Positions 33,204 through 42,124 of a stretch of DNA of 64,000 bases are shown here, piece by piece. A program made the position numbers and the translations under genes. This DNA is from Bryobacterales bacterium (lineage in GTDB: Bacteria; Acidobacteriota; Terriglobia; Bryobacterales; Bryobacteraceae): contig JADZBH010000038.1 in the NCBI GenBank assembly GCA_020852175.1, positions 59,206-123,205 of the forward strand, read 5' to 3'. The notes under the pieces were generated by a model. That model was given only the letters and a program-made list of their open reading frames with translations. It was not told the DNA's origin and searched no databases. Positions within the stretch are counted from its first letter, which is position 1; the number at the start of each line of letters is the position of its first letter.

Positions 33204-34481
33204 CTAGTTGCGGCCGGGAGTGGTCCGCCACATGCCGCGCAACTCGTACAGGTTTCGCACGTGCCGCATTATGAGATTCTCGCCCGCGCCAACCTCAACG
33301 TTGGTGGAGGCGTCGGCGCCGTAGCCGCCATAGGCCGCCGTGCGAAGGTCGGGGATGTAGCCCGCCCATGTGCCGCCGCTGCTGTAGGTGTAGCCGTAGA
33401 ACAGTGCGTGCGGCACGCCGGCCTGGCTCTTCCACAGCGTTTGCAATTTGTGCATCGCTTCGCCTGGAACGGCGGCCAGAGCGATGTGCGGCGCGATGTA
33501 CACGGTGGTGATGCCGGCTTCGATCGTCTTGGAGGCATCCCAGCGGCCAGCCAGCGCGATCACCTCCCCCTTGGCGCGAATGGCTTCGGCGGCGACGGGT
33601 TGCACGCGGCGGTTGGCGCGCAACACCTCGGCGGCGAGCAGTTCGCCCATCTTCCGCGACACCTCGAAGTCGGCCTCCTCGTTGCCGGAACGGCCCAGGA
33701 AAAGCGGGTTGATGTCTCCGGCGCCGCCCTGCACGAACATCACCTGCGCACCACGCAACTCCTGTTCGGCCGTGCGTTGCATCACGCCCGGATAGTCGCC
33801 CGAGTATTTGCAACTGGAGGGGCCAAGCACGACGGCGTGCGTGGCATAGTGCACAAGCAACGCCCGGGCGGTTCCGGCGGTGTCATCGATCCGCAGCAGC
33901 ATATACTCGGGATCGACCGGACCGTACGGGATGCGCTCGGGGTTGTCGAACAGCGCGCGGGCACGGCCGTCGTCGCGCAACAGAAGCCGGTTGTAGCCGA
34001 GTTGGAGCGAACCGCTCGCCACGCCCAGTCTGGCATCGAACATGGTTTTCGAAGCCTGTTCGATGGCCGTGAACACTTTGCCTTCCATGTTGGCACGATA
34101 GGATTCGGCCGCGGCATCACTGGCCGGCGAACTGCCGTAGGGCAAAAACGCGGGGGCAGAATGCGTGTGTGAAGCCGAGAGCAGCAACACCTGAATTCCC
34201 AGCTCATCGGCCACCCTCTTCTTCAGCGCTGGCGAGACGATGCTGCCGAGGTCCATCGTGACAATGGCGATGCGCGAGCCGTCCGCATCGAGAACGAGCG
34301 CCTTGGCCATCAGCGGGTCATGCGTGCCATTGGACGGTCCGCAGCGCCGGTTCGCGTAGCCATACATGGTCATCGGCGAGGCAGGCGTGATCTCCACGCG
34401 CGCCACGCCCGCGCGCAACCGCGCGGCGCAGGCTGGAACGGCGGCCAAGGCCAGGGCGAGCAGGGCAAGCGCGGCTTTCAT
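33204..34481 (-). CDS. Secreted protein with neutral/alkaline ceramidase-like N-terminal domain
   Basis: A 425-residue protein with a signal peptide (MKAALALLALALAAVPACA). The N-terminal part resembles the neutral ceramidase fold: GVARVEITPASPM, the zinc-binding SASHTHSAP and GGAGDINPLFLG. In true ceramidases the last motif carries a catalytic Ser (GDVSP); here it is Asn, so ceramide hydrolysis is unlikely and another amidase or esterase role is possible. TACCAT ends 9 nt before the ATG. A longer frame reaches 34688 but its N-terminus looks non-coding. Confidence 0.75.
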   Translation of the reverse strand: MKAALALLALALAAVPACAARLRAGVARVEITPASPMTMYGYANRRCGPSNGTHDPLMAKALVLDADGSRIAIVTMDLGSIVSPALKKRVADELGIQVLLLSASHTHSAPAFLPYGSSPASDAAAESYRANMEGKVFTAIEQASKTMFDARLGVASGSLQLGYNRLLLRDDGRARALFDNPERIPYGPVDPEYMLLRIDDTAGTARALLVHYATHAVVLGPSSCKYSGDYPGVMQRTAEQELRGAQVMFVQGGAGDINPLFLGRSGNEEADFEVSRKMGELLAAEVLRANRRVQPVAAEAIRAKGEVIALAGRWDASKTIEAGITTVYIAPHIALAAVPGEAMHKLQTLWKSQAGVPHALFYGYTYSSGGTWAGYIPDLRTAAYGGYGADASTNVEVGAGENLIMRHVRNLYELRGMWRTTPGRN

Positions 34482-34521
34482 GCAGCAGCCATGGTATCGC
34501 GGCGCGGGCAGCCCGGCACGG

Positions 34522-35385
34522 CTAGCGCGCGCCCTCGAGAATCCGCCGCAGCGTGCCGCCGAAGATGTTCGCCTGGGCTTCGGGAGAGACGCCACAGGCG
34601 CCGAGCAACTTCTTGTAGCGTTCGATGGAAGCATCGAACTCGGCCAGTTCGCCGCCAAATACGTCCGAACCGAACACAACCTTCTCAAACGCGCTCACGC
34701 GCGATGCCGGCGTGTGCGGCGAAGCCACGCTCGACCACCAGAAGATGGTCTTGAAGAACGCAAGGTCCTCCTGCTTCTTGATCAGCGTGGAACCAGAGAG
34801 GTCGAAATACAGGTTCGGATTCCAACGGGCGATCTCGCCCGCCCAGTTGTATTCGGGATTGCCCAGATGCGCGCCGATGATGGTGGTCTTCGGATAGCGG
34901 CGGGCGATGTTGTCGAGCAGGGTCACGCGCAGGCGGTCCACGCTGACATCCTCGGCGAGTCCGGGCTGGACACGGTTCACGATGCCTGTGTGGAACAACA
35001 GCATCATTCCGTAGCGCGCGGCGCGGTCGTAGATGGGCGTGTAGGCCGGATCGTTGTAGTCCCTGCGCGTGCGGCTGATCTCGCCGAGTCCGCGAAAGCC
35101 TGCCTGATGGAACCGGTCGATCTGCTCCAGCACGCCGGGATCGTCCAGCGCCACGTCACCGAAACCGGTCAGGCGGCCCGGGTGCGCGGCCATGAAGCGC
35201 GTTACCTGACCCAGGTGCTCGGGCTTCACCAGCAGGAAAGCCATGCCGTCGTGTTTCTCCAGGCGCGCCACCAGTTCGTTCAGAAACTGTTCCTGGCCGT
35301 TGTGATGCACATGGGCATCCACCAGCCTGTTAGTTTGAGCCAGCAACGAACCGGCGATGAGAGCGAGCAGGAAAACTCGGAGCAC
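34522..35385 (-). CDS. Secreted amidohydrolase-family protein
   Basis: A 287-residue metal-dependent hydrolase of the amidohydrolase 2 (TIM-barrel) type, with a signal peptide (MLRVFLLALIAGSLLAQ) and the first metal motif DAHVHHN. TIIGAHLG carries the central His, and SDVFGG the C-terminal Asp. The start is GTG 35385, 4 nt after the stop of the TonB-like gene, so they are probably cotranscribed. Substrate unknown. Confidence 0.78.
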   Translation of the reverse strand: MLRVFLLALIAGSLLAQTNRLVDAHVHHNGQEQFLNELVARLEKHDGMAFLLVKPEHLGQVTRFMAAHPGRLTGFGDVALDDPGVLEQIDRFHQAGFRGLGEISRTRRDYNDPAYTPIYDRAARYGMMLLFHTGIVNRVQPGLAEDVSVDRLRVTLLDNIARRYPKTTIIGAHLGNPEYNWAGEIARWNPNLYFDLSGSTLIKKQEDLAFFKTIFWWSSVASPHTPASRVSAFEKVVFGSDVFGGELAEFDASIERYKKLLGACGVSPEAQANIFGGTLRRILEGAR

Positions 35386-35389
35386 CGGC

Positions 35390-36166
35390 TCATTCTATCT
35401 GGTTCGACAACCGGAAATTCACGTCCACGACAAGGATCACCTCCACCGGCTGGCCGTTCAACAGCGTGGGCTCATAGAGCCACTGGCGCACGGCGTCCAA
35501 CGCGGCGGGGGCCAATAGGGGATGGCCGCTCACAAGCCGCAGCGACTGCACCGTGCCCTCGCGGCCCAACACGGCATTCAGTTTCACCGCGCCCTGTATT
35601 CGCGCCTGGCGCGCCAGCGGCGGATACGCGGGCCGCACCTCGCGGATGAGCTTCGGCGGCCGCACGCCGCCCCCCACGGTGACACGCAGGGGAGCGGAGC
35701 CGGGCGCGGGAGAGGTGGCTACCGGCCTGGGCGCGGGCGGCGCGGATGGAGCCAAGGCATACCGTCCCAGATCGACGGCCGCGGGCACGCCGCCCTCGGA
35801 GCCGTGGCCTGCGCCCTCGACAAAGCCCAACGCCGCCACCGGCGCCACCTCGTCGACAATGCGTAGGGCGGGCTTGTCAGGCACACGCGGAGGAGCCACG
35901 AACGGGCGCGGCTGGTAGACGCGCACCTGCGCGCCGGAGGCCGCGGCGGCGCGCCTTGCGCTCTCCTCCACCGGCACGACCTTCACGTGCGCAAGCCTCG
36001 GCACGGGAGGGCGCGGAGTGAGCTTCACGGGCGGCAACGCCGAGACGTGCGCCATCGGTAGAACGACGGCGGCGGCCAGCATCACGCACTGCAATGCTGT
36101 GGACACGGAGAGAACAGCGGAACGGCGGCCCTTGGGCGCGGCCGGCACCACGGCGGTTTCGAACAT
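35390..36166 (-). CDS. TonB family energy transducer
   Basis: A 258-residue protein with one N-terminal membrane segment (about 20-43), a Pro/Val/Ala-rich periplasmic linker (KLTPRPPVPR, RPFVAPPRVPDKP, SAPPAPRPVATSPAP) and a C-terminal TonB domain of about 85 residues with KLIREVRPAYPPLARQARIQG and VRQWLYEPTLLNGQPVEV. It would couple the proton gradient to outer-membrane receptors such as the one at 57823. ExbB and ExbD genes are not in the window. The gene begins just downstream of the frr terminator. Confidence 0.82.
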   Translation of the reverse strand: MFETAVVPAAPKGRRSAVLSVSTALQCVMLAAAVVLPMAHVSALPPVKLTPRPPVPRLAHVKVVPVEESARRAAAASGAQVRVYQPRPFVAPPRVPDKPALRIVDEVAPVAALGFVEGAGHGSEGGVPAAVDLGRYALAPSAPPAPRPVATSPAPGSAPLRVTVGGGVRPPKLIREVRPAYPPLARQARIQGAVKLNAVLGREGTVQSLRLVSGHPLLAPAALDAVRQWLYEPTLLNGQPVEVILVVDVNFRLSNQIE

Positions 36167-36170
36167 GTGA

Positions 36171-36204
36171 AAAAGCCCTCCGCCGTCTTGGACAGCAGGA
36201 GGGC
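36171..36204 (-). terminator. Terminator after frr
   Basis: Read on the minus strand, GCCCTCC (36204-36198) pairs with GGAGGGC (36181-36175), followed by TTTTTCAC. It closes the rpsB-tsf-pyrH-frr transcript before the TonB-like gene. Confidence 0.75.
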
Positions 36205-36255
36205 CTGTTTTGTTCCCATGCTCATGGCGCGGCTCAGGGAGCGGCGCCGTGCGCG

Positions 36256-36825
36256 CTACATTTCGAGAATCTCTTTCTCCTTGGCCTTGGCCAGTTCGTC
36301 AACCTTCTTCATGTAGCCGTCGGTCAGCTTTTGCACCTCGTCCAGACCGCGCCGCTCGTCGTCCTCGCTGATGGCCTTGTCCTTCATCAGCTTCTTCAGC
36401 GACTCGTTGGCGTCGCGGCGAATGTTGCGCAACGATACGCGATGATCCTCGGCCACGCCATGCAGGTGCTTCACAAGGTCCTTGCGGCGCTCCTGCGTGA
36501 GCGCCGGGATGGGAATACGGATCAGCTTGCCGTCGTTGGCCGGGTTCAATCCCAGATCGGAGGCGCGGATCGCCTTTTCGATGGCTCCGATGACGGAGGC
36601 GTCCCACGGTTGCGCGGTGATCATCGCCGGTTCGGGCACATGCAGCGTGGCCACCTGGTTCAACGGCGTCGGCGTGCCGTAATAATCCACGCGGATATTG
36701 TCCAGCAGGCTCACCGACGCGCGGCCGGTGCGGACGCTGGCCATGGCGTGCTGCAAATCGGCCACCGCCTTTTCCATGCGCGATTTCGCGCCAGATTCCA
36801 CTTCCTTCACGGTTGTAGCGGTCAT
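36256..36825 (-). CDS. frr: Ribosome recycling factor
   Basis: A 189-residue RRF that splits post-termination ribosomes with EF-G. The family N-terminus ([35 protein letters not shown], noted by pieces MEKAVADLQ and VRTGRAS) and C-terminal helix ([20 protein letters not shown]) are complete, with [12 protein letters not shown] between. ATG 36825 fits; upstream residues to 36891 are not conserved. Last gene of rpsB-tsf-pyrH-frr; 34 nt after pyrH. Confidence 0.96.
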   Translation of the reverse strand: MTATTVKEVESGAKSRMEKAVADLQHAMASVRTGRASVSLLDNIRVDYYGTPTPLNQVATLHVPEPAMITAQPWDASVIGAIEKAIRASDLGLNPANDGKLIRIPIPALTQERRKDLVKHLHGVAEDHRVSLRNIRRDANESLKKLMKDKAISEDDERRGLDEVQKLTDGYMKKVDELAKAKEKEILEM

Positions 36826-36859
36826 ATTTTGTCCACTCCGCTGATGCGACGGGCTTCCA

Positions 36860-37570
36860 TCAGCCCCGGATTTGGGTTCCCACGGGCTCACCCATCGCCA
36901 TTCGCATTATATTGCCCGGCGTGTTCAGATTGAACACGACAATCGGGAGCTTGTTGTCGCGGCACATGGCCACCGAAGAGGCGTCCATCACTTTCAACTG
37001 CCGGGAGAGCACCTCGGTATAGCCGATCTCGCTGTACATGACGGCATCGGCGTTCTGCAACGGGTCCTTGTCATACACGCCATCGACGCGGGTGGCCTTG
37101 GCCAGCACCTCGGCCCTGATCTCCAGCGCGCGCAAGGCGGCCGCCGTGTCGGTGGAGAAGTAGGGATTCGAGGTGCCCGCGGCGAAGATGACGATGCGCC
37201 CTTTTTCCAGGTGGCGAATCGCCCGGCGGCGAATGTAGGGTTCGGCGACGCTGGCCATGTGGATGGCCGTCATCACGCGCGTGGCCACTCCCGCCTTTTC
37301 GAGCGCGTCCTGCAAGGCGATGGCGTTGATCACCGTGGCCAGCATGCCCATCTGATCGGCGGCCACGCGGTCCATGTCACGGGCCGCGGCGGCCACGCCA
37401 CGGAAAAAATTCCCGCCGCCCACCACCAGCCCGATCTGCACGCCTGCCCGGGCCACCGAGGCTACCTCCTCGGCCATCGCCCGCACCTTCCCCGGGTCGA
37501 TCCCGAATCCGGCGCCCGCGGCCAGAACCTCGCCGCTCAGCTTCAGCAGTATGCGTTCGCGTTTGGCCAT
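36860..37570 (-). CDS. pyrH: UMP kinase
   Basis: A 236-residue amino-acid-kinase-family UMP kinase making UDP. Landmarks are [13 protein letters not shown] at about 7-19, [10 protein letters not shown], the [20 protein letters not shown] binding loop, [13 protein letters not shown] and [17 protein letters not shown]. The order tsf-pyrH-frr is a common conserved bacterial arrangement. It lies 17 nt downstream of tsf. Confidence 0.97.
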   Translation of the reverse strand: MAKRERILLKLSGEVLAAGAGFGIDPGKVRAMAEEVASVARAGVQIGLVVGGGNFFRGVAAAARDMDRVAADQMGMLATVINAIALQDALEKAGVATRVMTAIHMASVAEPYIRRRAIRHLEKGRIVIFAAGTSNPYFSTDTAAALRALEIRAEVLAKATRVDGVYDKDPLQNADAVMYSEIGYTEVLSRQLKVMDASSVAMCRDNKLPIVVFNLNTPGNIMRMAMGEPVGTQIRG

Positions 37571-37587
37571 CGGCGAGGGCTCCGGGA

Positions 37588-38217
37588 CTACTCGGCGGCT
37601 TCCGCTGTCTCGACTGGCGCCGTCTCACCCACCTTGAAGCGCGAAAAACGGGCGATCGTGATGTTTTCCTGCAAACCGGCGATCTTGGACTTGATCAACT
37701 GGTCGATCGTCATCGTGTTGTCCTTGATGAACGGCTGGTCCAGCAGGCAGACCTCCTCGTAGAACTTCGCCAGCCGGCCCTCGACGATCTTGTCGAGAAT
37801 CTTATCCGGCTTGCCTTCGGCGCGGGCGCGGTCGCGCGCGATTTCCTTCTCCTTGTCGAGCACGGCGGCCGGAACCTCTTCCCGCTTCAGAAAGCGGGGA
37901 TCGGCGGCGGCAATGTGCATGGAGATGTCCTTCACCAGTTCCTGGAACTGGTCCGTGCGGGCGACAAAATCGGTTTCACAGTTCACCTCGACCAGCACTC
38001 CCAGCATGCCGCCAGGATGAATGTAGGTGCCGACCTGGCCCATGCGGGCGGTGCGTCCGGCCTTCTTCGCCGCCGACGCCATGCCCTTCTTGCGCAGAAT
38101 CGTCTCGGCCTCGGCCAGGTCGCCGTTGGCTTCGCTCAAGGCCTTCCGGCAGTCCATCATTCCCGCTTGGGTTTTATCCCGAAGCGCTTTCACCATCTGG
38201 GCGGTAATCTCCGGCAT
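37588..38217 (-). CDS. tsf: Elongation factor Ts (short form)
   Basis: A 209-residue nucleotide-exchange factor for EF-Tu. The N-terminal UBA-like helix module ([19 protein letters not shown]) and the [10 protein letters not shown] core signature are intact. At 209 residues it is shorter than the E. coli protein (283) and closer to the Thermus-type short form with one core repeat. Cotranscribed with rpsB upstream across a 111-nt spacer that holds a large hairpin. Confidence 0.96.
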   Translation of the reverse strand: MPEITAQMVKALRDKTQAGMMDCRKALSEANGDLAEAETILRKKGMASAAKKAGRTARMGQVGTYIHPGGMLGVLVEVNCETDFVARTDQFQELVKDISMHIAAADPRFLKREEVPAAVLDKEKEIARDRARAEGKPDKILDKIVEGRLAKFYEEVCLLDQPFIKDNTMTIDQLIKSKIAGLQENITIARFSRFKVGETAPVETAEAAE

Positions 38218-38249
38218 TCTGTTTTCCTTCGTGCTGTGTCGAACTGATG

Positions 38250-38288
38250 CCGGCGCGGAGGCACAATCGATGCGTTCCTCCGCGCCGG
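38250..38288. repeat. 12-bp perfect inverted repeat between rpsB and tsf
   Basis: CCGGCGCGGAGG (38250-38261) and CCTCCGCGCCGG (38277-38288), with a 15-nt loop. There is no T-tract on either side, so it is not a standard terminator. It may act as an attenuator or processing site. Confidence 0.7.
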
Positions 38289-38328
38289 ACGGCTTCCCTG
38301 CCCGGCCCGGTGAGGAGCCGGTGGATTT

Positions 38329-39198
38329 CTAGGTATCCGAGTCGATGTTGGCGATCCGCTTGGGCACCAGGTCGGCCAAGTCGTCCTCGCGCAGGCTTTC
38401 GCTCATTAGCTGCTGGGCGTACTGGGGATCGAGGTACTGGTTATATTCGCTGGCGCTGACATCGACGGGCGTCTCGTCGGTAACCACGGCCGAGGCGAAG
38501 TCGTGTTCGGTGGCCAGCGCGCGGCCTTCGATGACGGCTTCGGCGATCTTGTTCGTGAACAGGCGGATGGCGCGCAAGGCGTCATCGTTGCCCGGAATCA
38601 CCCAGTCCACCATGTCGGGATCGCAGTTGGTGTCCACCACGGCCACCACGGGGATGCCAAGCTTCTTGGCCTCCTTCACGGCAATGGCTTCCTTGCTGGA
38701 ATCGACGACGAACAGCATGTCGGGCAGCCCGCTCATCTCCTTGATGCCGGCGAGGTTGCTTTGCAGGTGCTTGCGCTCGCGCTCCAGGCGGCCCAATTCC
38801 TTCTTGGAACGGCTGGCGCCGGCGTCGTCGCTGGCAAACAGCGAATCGAGGTCCTTCAGGCGCTTGATGGAGCGCTGCACTGTGACAAAGTTCGTCAGCA
38901 GGCCGCCAAGCCACCGGTTGTTCACGTAGTACATATTGCACCGCGTGGCCTCTTCGGCGATGGCTTCCTGGGCCTGGCGCTTGGTGCCCACGAACATGAC
39001 GGATTTTCCCTGCGCGGCCATTTCGGCCACATAACGCATCGCGTCCTTGAAGAGCTTCTGCGTTTTCTGCAGGTCGATGATGTAAATACCGTTGCGTTCG
39101 CCGAAGATGTACTCTTTCATCTTCGGATTCCAGCGCTTGGTCTGGTGCCCGAAATGAACGCCCGCTTCGAGCAATTCCTTCATGGAAATGGAAGGCAA
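38329..39198 (-). CDS. rpsB: 30S ribosomal protein S2
   Basis: A 289-residue S2, with the family N-terminus [27 protein letters not shown], read as [17 protein letters not shown], the ENRWLGG-like [12 protein letters not shown] and [19 protein letters not shown]. Start at TTG 39198, where GAGGAG lies 6 nt upstream; ATG 39183 is the alternative. An acidic C-terminal extension of about 40 residues follows the conserved part. First gene of the rpsB-tsf-pyrH-frr operon. Confidence 0.97.
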   Translation of the reverse strand: MPSISMKELLEAGVHFGHQTKRWNPKMKEYIFGERNGIYIIDLQKTQKLFKDAMRYVAEMAAQGKSVMFVGTKRQAQEAIAEEATRCNMYYVNNRWLGGLLTNFVTVQRSIKRLKDLDSLFASDDAGASRSKKELGRLERERKHLQSNLAGIKEMSGLPDMLFVVDSSKEAIAVKEAKKLGIPVVAVVDTNCDPDMVDWVIPGNDDALRAIRLFTNKIAEAVIEGRALATEHDFASAVVTDETPVDVSASEYNQYLDPQYAQQLMSESLREDDLADLVPKRIANIDSDT

Positions 39199-39279
39199 AC
39201 TGGACTCCTCTGTGTAGCTCTAAGTGGATATGCGCGCCAGGCAAGCCGTCCAAGGCGAGATTTGCTTTGCCTGCGCAGA

Positions 39280-39306
39280 AGAAAGGCGGGACCCGAAGGC
39301 CCCGCC
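39280..39306 (-). terminator. Terminator after rpsI
   Basis: On the minus strand a GGCGGG/CCCGCC stem with a 10-nt loop (39306-39285), followed by TTTCTTC. It closes rplM-rpsI before rpsB. Confidence 0.65.
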
Positions 39307-39320
39307 TCATACCCTCCAAA

Positions 39321-39716
39321 CTAGCGCTTGGAGAATTGGAACCGTTTCCGTGCGCCCTTCTGGCCGTACTTCTTGCGTTCATGCGCGCGAGGATCGCGCG
39401 TCAGCAGGCCGAGCGACTTCAGCTTGCCGCGCAACTCGATGTTGAACTCGCACAGGGCGCGGGCAATGCCCAGGCGCACCGCGGCGGCCTGCCCCGTGGA
39501 GCCTCCGCCCATCGTGGTGACCAGCACGTCGAACTTGTCCATCGTCTCGGTGGCCAGCAGCGGCTGCTTGATCATGGTGCGCGCCGATTGCGTGGTGAAG
39601 TAAGACTCGGCCTCGCGGCCATTCACCGTGATCTTGCCGTTGCCGGGACGTAAAAACACGCGAGCCACCGCGCTCTTGCGGCGGCCCGTACCCAAATTTT
39701 GAACCATCAATGCCAC
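39321..39716 (-). CDS. rpsI: 30S ribosomal protein S9
   Basis: A 131-residue S9. Landmarks are [17 protein letters not shown] and the C-terminal [16 protein letters not shown] tail that reaches the P-site tRNA. Follows rplM by 21 nt, the usual L13-S9 pair. Confidence 0.97.
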   Translation of the reverse strand: MALMVQNLGTGRRKSAVARVFLRPGNGKITVNGREAESYFTTQSARTMIKQPLLATETMDKFDVLVTTMGGGSTGQAAAVRLGIARALCEFNIELRGKLKSLGLLTRDPRAHERKKYGQKGARKRFQFSKR

Positions 39717-39737
39717 GAGTTACTGATCCTCTCTCGC

Positions 39738-40172
39738 TTAGACCTGCGCCGCGAGCGCTTCCGGCTTCTGAGCCTGGTGCGGGTGCTTGGCGCCCGCGTA
39801 AACCTTGAGTTTCCGGTACATCTGCTTGCCAAGTTTCGTCTTCGGCAGCATGCCCGAGATGGCCAGCTCGAGAATTCGCGCCGGACGGGTGGCGCGCATC
39901 TTCACAGCGCCGGTTTCCTTCAGCCCGCCCGGATAACCCGAGTGCGTGCGGTAGACCTTCTGGTCTTCCTTGTTTCCGGTCATCACGATCTTTTCCGCGT
40001 TGACGATGACGACGTGATCGCCCGTATCGAGAAAAGGCGTGTAGGTGGGCCTGTGCTTGCCCATCAGGATTCTGGCGGCCTGCGAGGCCACGCGGCCAAG
40101 GACGGCGCCGTCAGCATCGATCACATGCCAGGAGCGCACAAATTCCTTCGCCGACGGAACTGGGGTTCTCAT
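39738..40172 (-). CDS. rplM: 50S ribosomal protein L13
   Basis: A 144-residue L13. Conserved features are [22 protein letters not shown], read as the WHVIDADG and LGRVAS motifs, [20 protein letters not shown] and [24 protein letters not shown] 40172 fits the family; the upstream residues to 40223 do not. First gene of rplM-rpsI. A TACGAT -10 lies at 40215-40210 on the minus strand, giving a leader of about 30 nt. Confidence 0.96.
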   Translation of the reverse strand: MRTPVPSAKEFVRSWHVIDADGAVLGRVASQAARILMGKHRPTYTPFLDTGDHVVIVNAEKIVMTGNKEDQKVYRTHSGYPGGLKETGAVKMRATRPARILELAISGMLPKTKLGKQMYRKLKVYAGAKHPHQAQKPEALAAQV

Positions 40173-40261
40173 AAAACAGACGTTCTCCGTGAGGAAACTA
40201 CAAACACTTATCGTAGCCAACACACGGGCGGCGTGTCAAACGCCCGCCCGGCGGGCAAGCC

Positions 40262-40903
40262 TTAGCTGATCAACCCGTTGCGCAACGCAAAACGGACAAT
40301 GTCTCCGGTGTTGTGCAGGTTCAGCTTCTCCATGATCTTGCCGCGGTGCGCCTCCACCGTGTACACGCTCAGATTCAGGATGTTGGCGATTTCCTTATTC
40401 GTCTTCCCTTCGGCGATCATTTGCAGAACTTCGCGTTCCCGGCTGGAGAGCAGGTCGATCGGATTGGTGACATGCTTGCGGTAGTCGGTCAGCACCGCGT
40501 CGGCGATGGCCGGGCTCAGGTAGGCCTCATTACGGGCGACGGCGCGGACCGCGTCGACAAAGGCGTTCTCGGCGGCATCCTTTAATACATACCCGCGGGC
40601 GCCGGCGCGCAGAATCTCGCGGACATACACCGCGTCGCGGTGCATGCTGACGGCCAGCACACGCGTGCGGTCGCAGGTGTCCGTGATGCGCCGCGTGCCT
40701 TCAATCCCGTTCAACTCGGGCATCGAGACGTCGATCACCACCACGTCGGGCTTCAACTGCTGGGCCAGTTCCACCGCCTCGCGGCCATTCTGCGCTTCGC
40801 CCACCACTTCCAGGTCGGCCTCCTTTTCGAGAATGAGGCTAAAGCCGCGGCGCACGATGGTGTGGTCGTCAGCCAGCAGAATTCGGATTTTCTTCCCCGC
40901 CAT
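40262..40903 (-). CDS. NarL/LuxR-type response regulator
   Basis: A 213-residue two-component regulator. The receiver domain (about 6-122) has the acidic pocket DD at 12-13 and the phosphoacceptor D58 in VVVIDVSMPEL. A LuxR-type HTH follows (LSSREREVLQMIAEGKTNKEIANIL, and SVYTVEAHRGKIMEKL). ATG 40903 is favoured over 40930 because of AGGAGG just upstream. The start overlaps the histidine kinase gene by 35 nt. The targets are unknown; the divergent efflux operon is one candidate. Confidence 0.93.
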   Translation of the reverse strand: MAGKKIRILLADDHTIVRRGFSLILEKEADLEVVGEAQNGREAVELAQQLKPDVVVIDVSMPELNGIEGTRRITDTCDRTRVLAVSMHRDAVYVREILRAGARGYVLKDAAENAFVDAVRAVARNEAYLSPAIADAVLTDYRKHVTNPIDLLSSREREVLQMIAEGKTNKEIANILNLSVYTVEAHRGKIMEKLNLHNTGDIVRFALRNGLIS

Positions 40904-41942
40904 CTTCCTCCTGTCCGCGAAATGGCGCATCGGCCACCACGCGTAACCCGCCCTGCGAACGGTTCTCCACTTTCAATTCACCCCGCACCTGGCGGGCCCT
41001 GGCCCGCATCCCCACCATGCCGATGCCCGGATGGGGCGCACGGAACGGTTCCGGCATCCCCTTGCCATTGTCTGTGATCTCCATGCGCACCTGGCCGCCC
41101 TGCACCGAAAGCGAGACGGTGGCGGCGGTGGCGCCGGAGTGCCGGGCGATGTTCGTCAACGCCTCCTGGGCGATGCGGAACAGTTGTGTCTCCAACTCAT
41201 CGGACAACCTGCCGGAATAGTTCGACGCGTAGTCCACATGAATGCGAGTCCGCTGCATGAAGCGTTCGGAAAGCCAGCGCAATCCGGCGTCCAGGCCGAA
41301 GTCATCCAGAATCACCGGGCGCAGCAGTTGCGACAGCTCGCGGATTCCCGACATCACCTCATCCAGCAGACCCAGCACCTCCTCGCGCTGCTCGGGCAAC
41401 TCCTCCGGCGTGATGCGCTTCATAATTCCCTTGACGCCCGCCATCGCCTGGCCGAGTTCGTCATGGATCTCGTGGGAAAATCGCCGGGCCACCTTTTCAT
41501 GGCTCTCCACCAGGTTCCAGGAGACGCGGCTCAACTCTCCGGCCTGCCACTCCAACTGCCGGAAGGCCTTGTCGGTGGTCCAAATCGTGAGCGCCGAACC
41601 GCCGACAGCGAGCACGAAACAGGCGCCCAGAATCCAAATGAGCCCGCCAAGCAAATGTTGCGACTGCTCTTCGATCTGCCCTTCCAGGCGGGCGGCGCGC
41701 TCAGTGTTCAGCAGGTGTTCGCGCACCAGGTCGCGCGCATTCATCTGAATGGAGAGCGAACCTTCATAGCCGACGTAGGCGGCGGCGATGACCAGCAGCA
41801 CGGCCAGGCCAAACCCCAACACCATCACGCGTAAAACCATCTGCCTGGACATGGGAGTGACGGGCCTGCGGGCGGGCGGCGCGCCGCGGCTCCACCCTTG
41901 AGTGTACGGCGAAAGGGCTTCGGAGATGGGAACAGTCTGCAC
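40869..41942 (-). CDS. Sensor histidine kinase, NarX/DegS type
   Basis: A 357-residue kinase with two membrane segments (about 38-58 and 98-120), a short periplasmic loop of about 40 residues, then a HisKA_3 dimerisation domain with the phosphoacceptor H160 in FSHEIHDELGQAMAG and a C-terminal ATPase domain (N-box EALTNIARHSGA, G1-box DNGKGMPE, G2 GIGMVGM). The start at GTG 41942 has AGGAAGG 9 nt upstream. It overlaps the response regulator gene, so the two form one pair. The metal efflux operon is transcribed away from it across a 182-nt gap, so it may control that operon. Confidence 0.9.
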   Translation of the reverse strand: MQTVPISEALSPYTQGWSRGAPPARRPVTPMSRQMVLRVMVLGFGLAVLLVIAAAYVGYEGSLSIQMNARDLVREHLLNTERAARLEGQIEEQSQHLLGGLIWILGACFVLAVGGSALTIWTTDKAFRQLEWQAGELSRVSWNLVESHEKVARRFSHEIHDELGQAMAGVKGIMKRITPEELPEQREEVLGLLDEVMSGIRELSQLLRPVILDDFGLDAGLRWLSERFMQRTRIHVDYASNYSGRLSDELETQLFRIAQEALTNIARHSGATAATVSLSVQGGQVRMEITDNGKGMPEPFRAPHPGIGMVGMRARARQVRGELKVENRSQGGLRVVADAPFRGQEEDGGEENPNSAG

Positions 41943-42124
41943 GCGATTGAGCCTTCCTAATCCGATGATGCGTGCGGCCCGGCGGCGGCGATATCACCCC
42001 TGCGGGCTATCGCCGGGTACTGCCGGAAGGCACCGCCCGCGCACTCCCCTGCGGGCGTCCCTTGCGCCCCCCCTTTCAGGCTATGGCCCCGCACGGCGCC
42101 GGCGGGCCATCGTGGAAAGCGTAG

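Noticed and set aside
33204..34481. Calling the ceramidase-fold protein a ceramidase
   Set aside because: The catalytic Ser of the GDVSP motif is Asn (GDINP) here.
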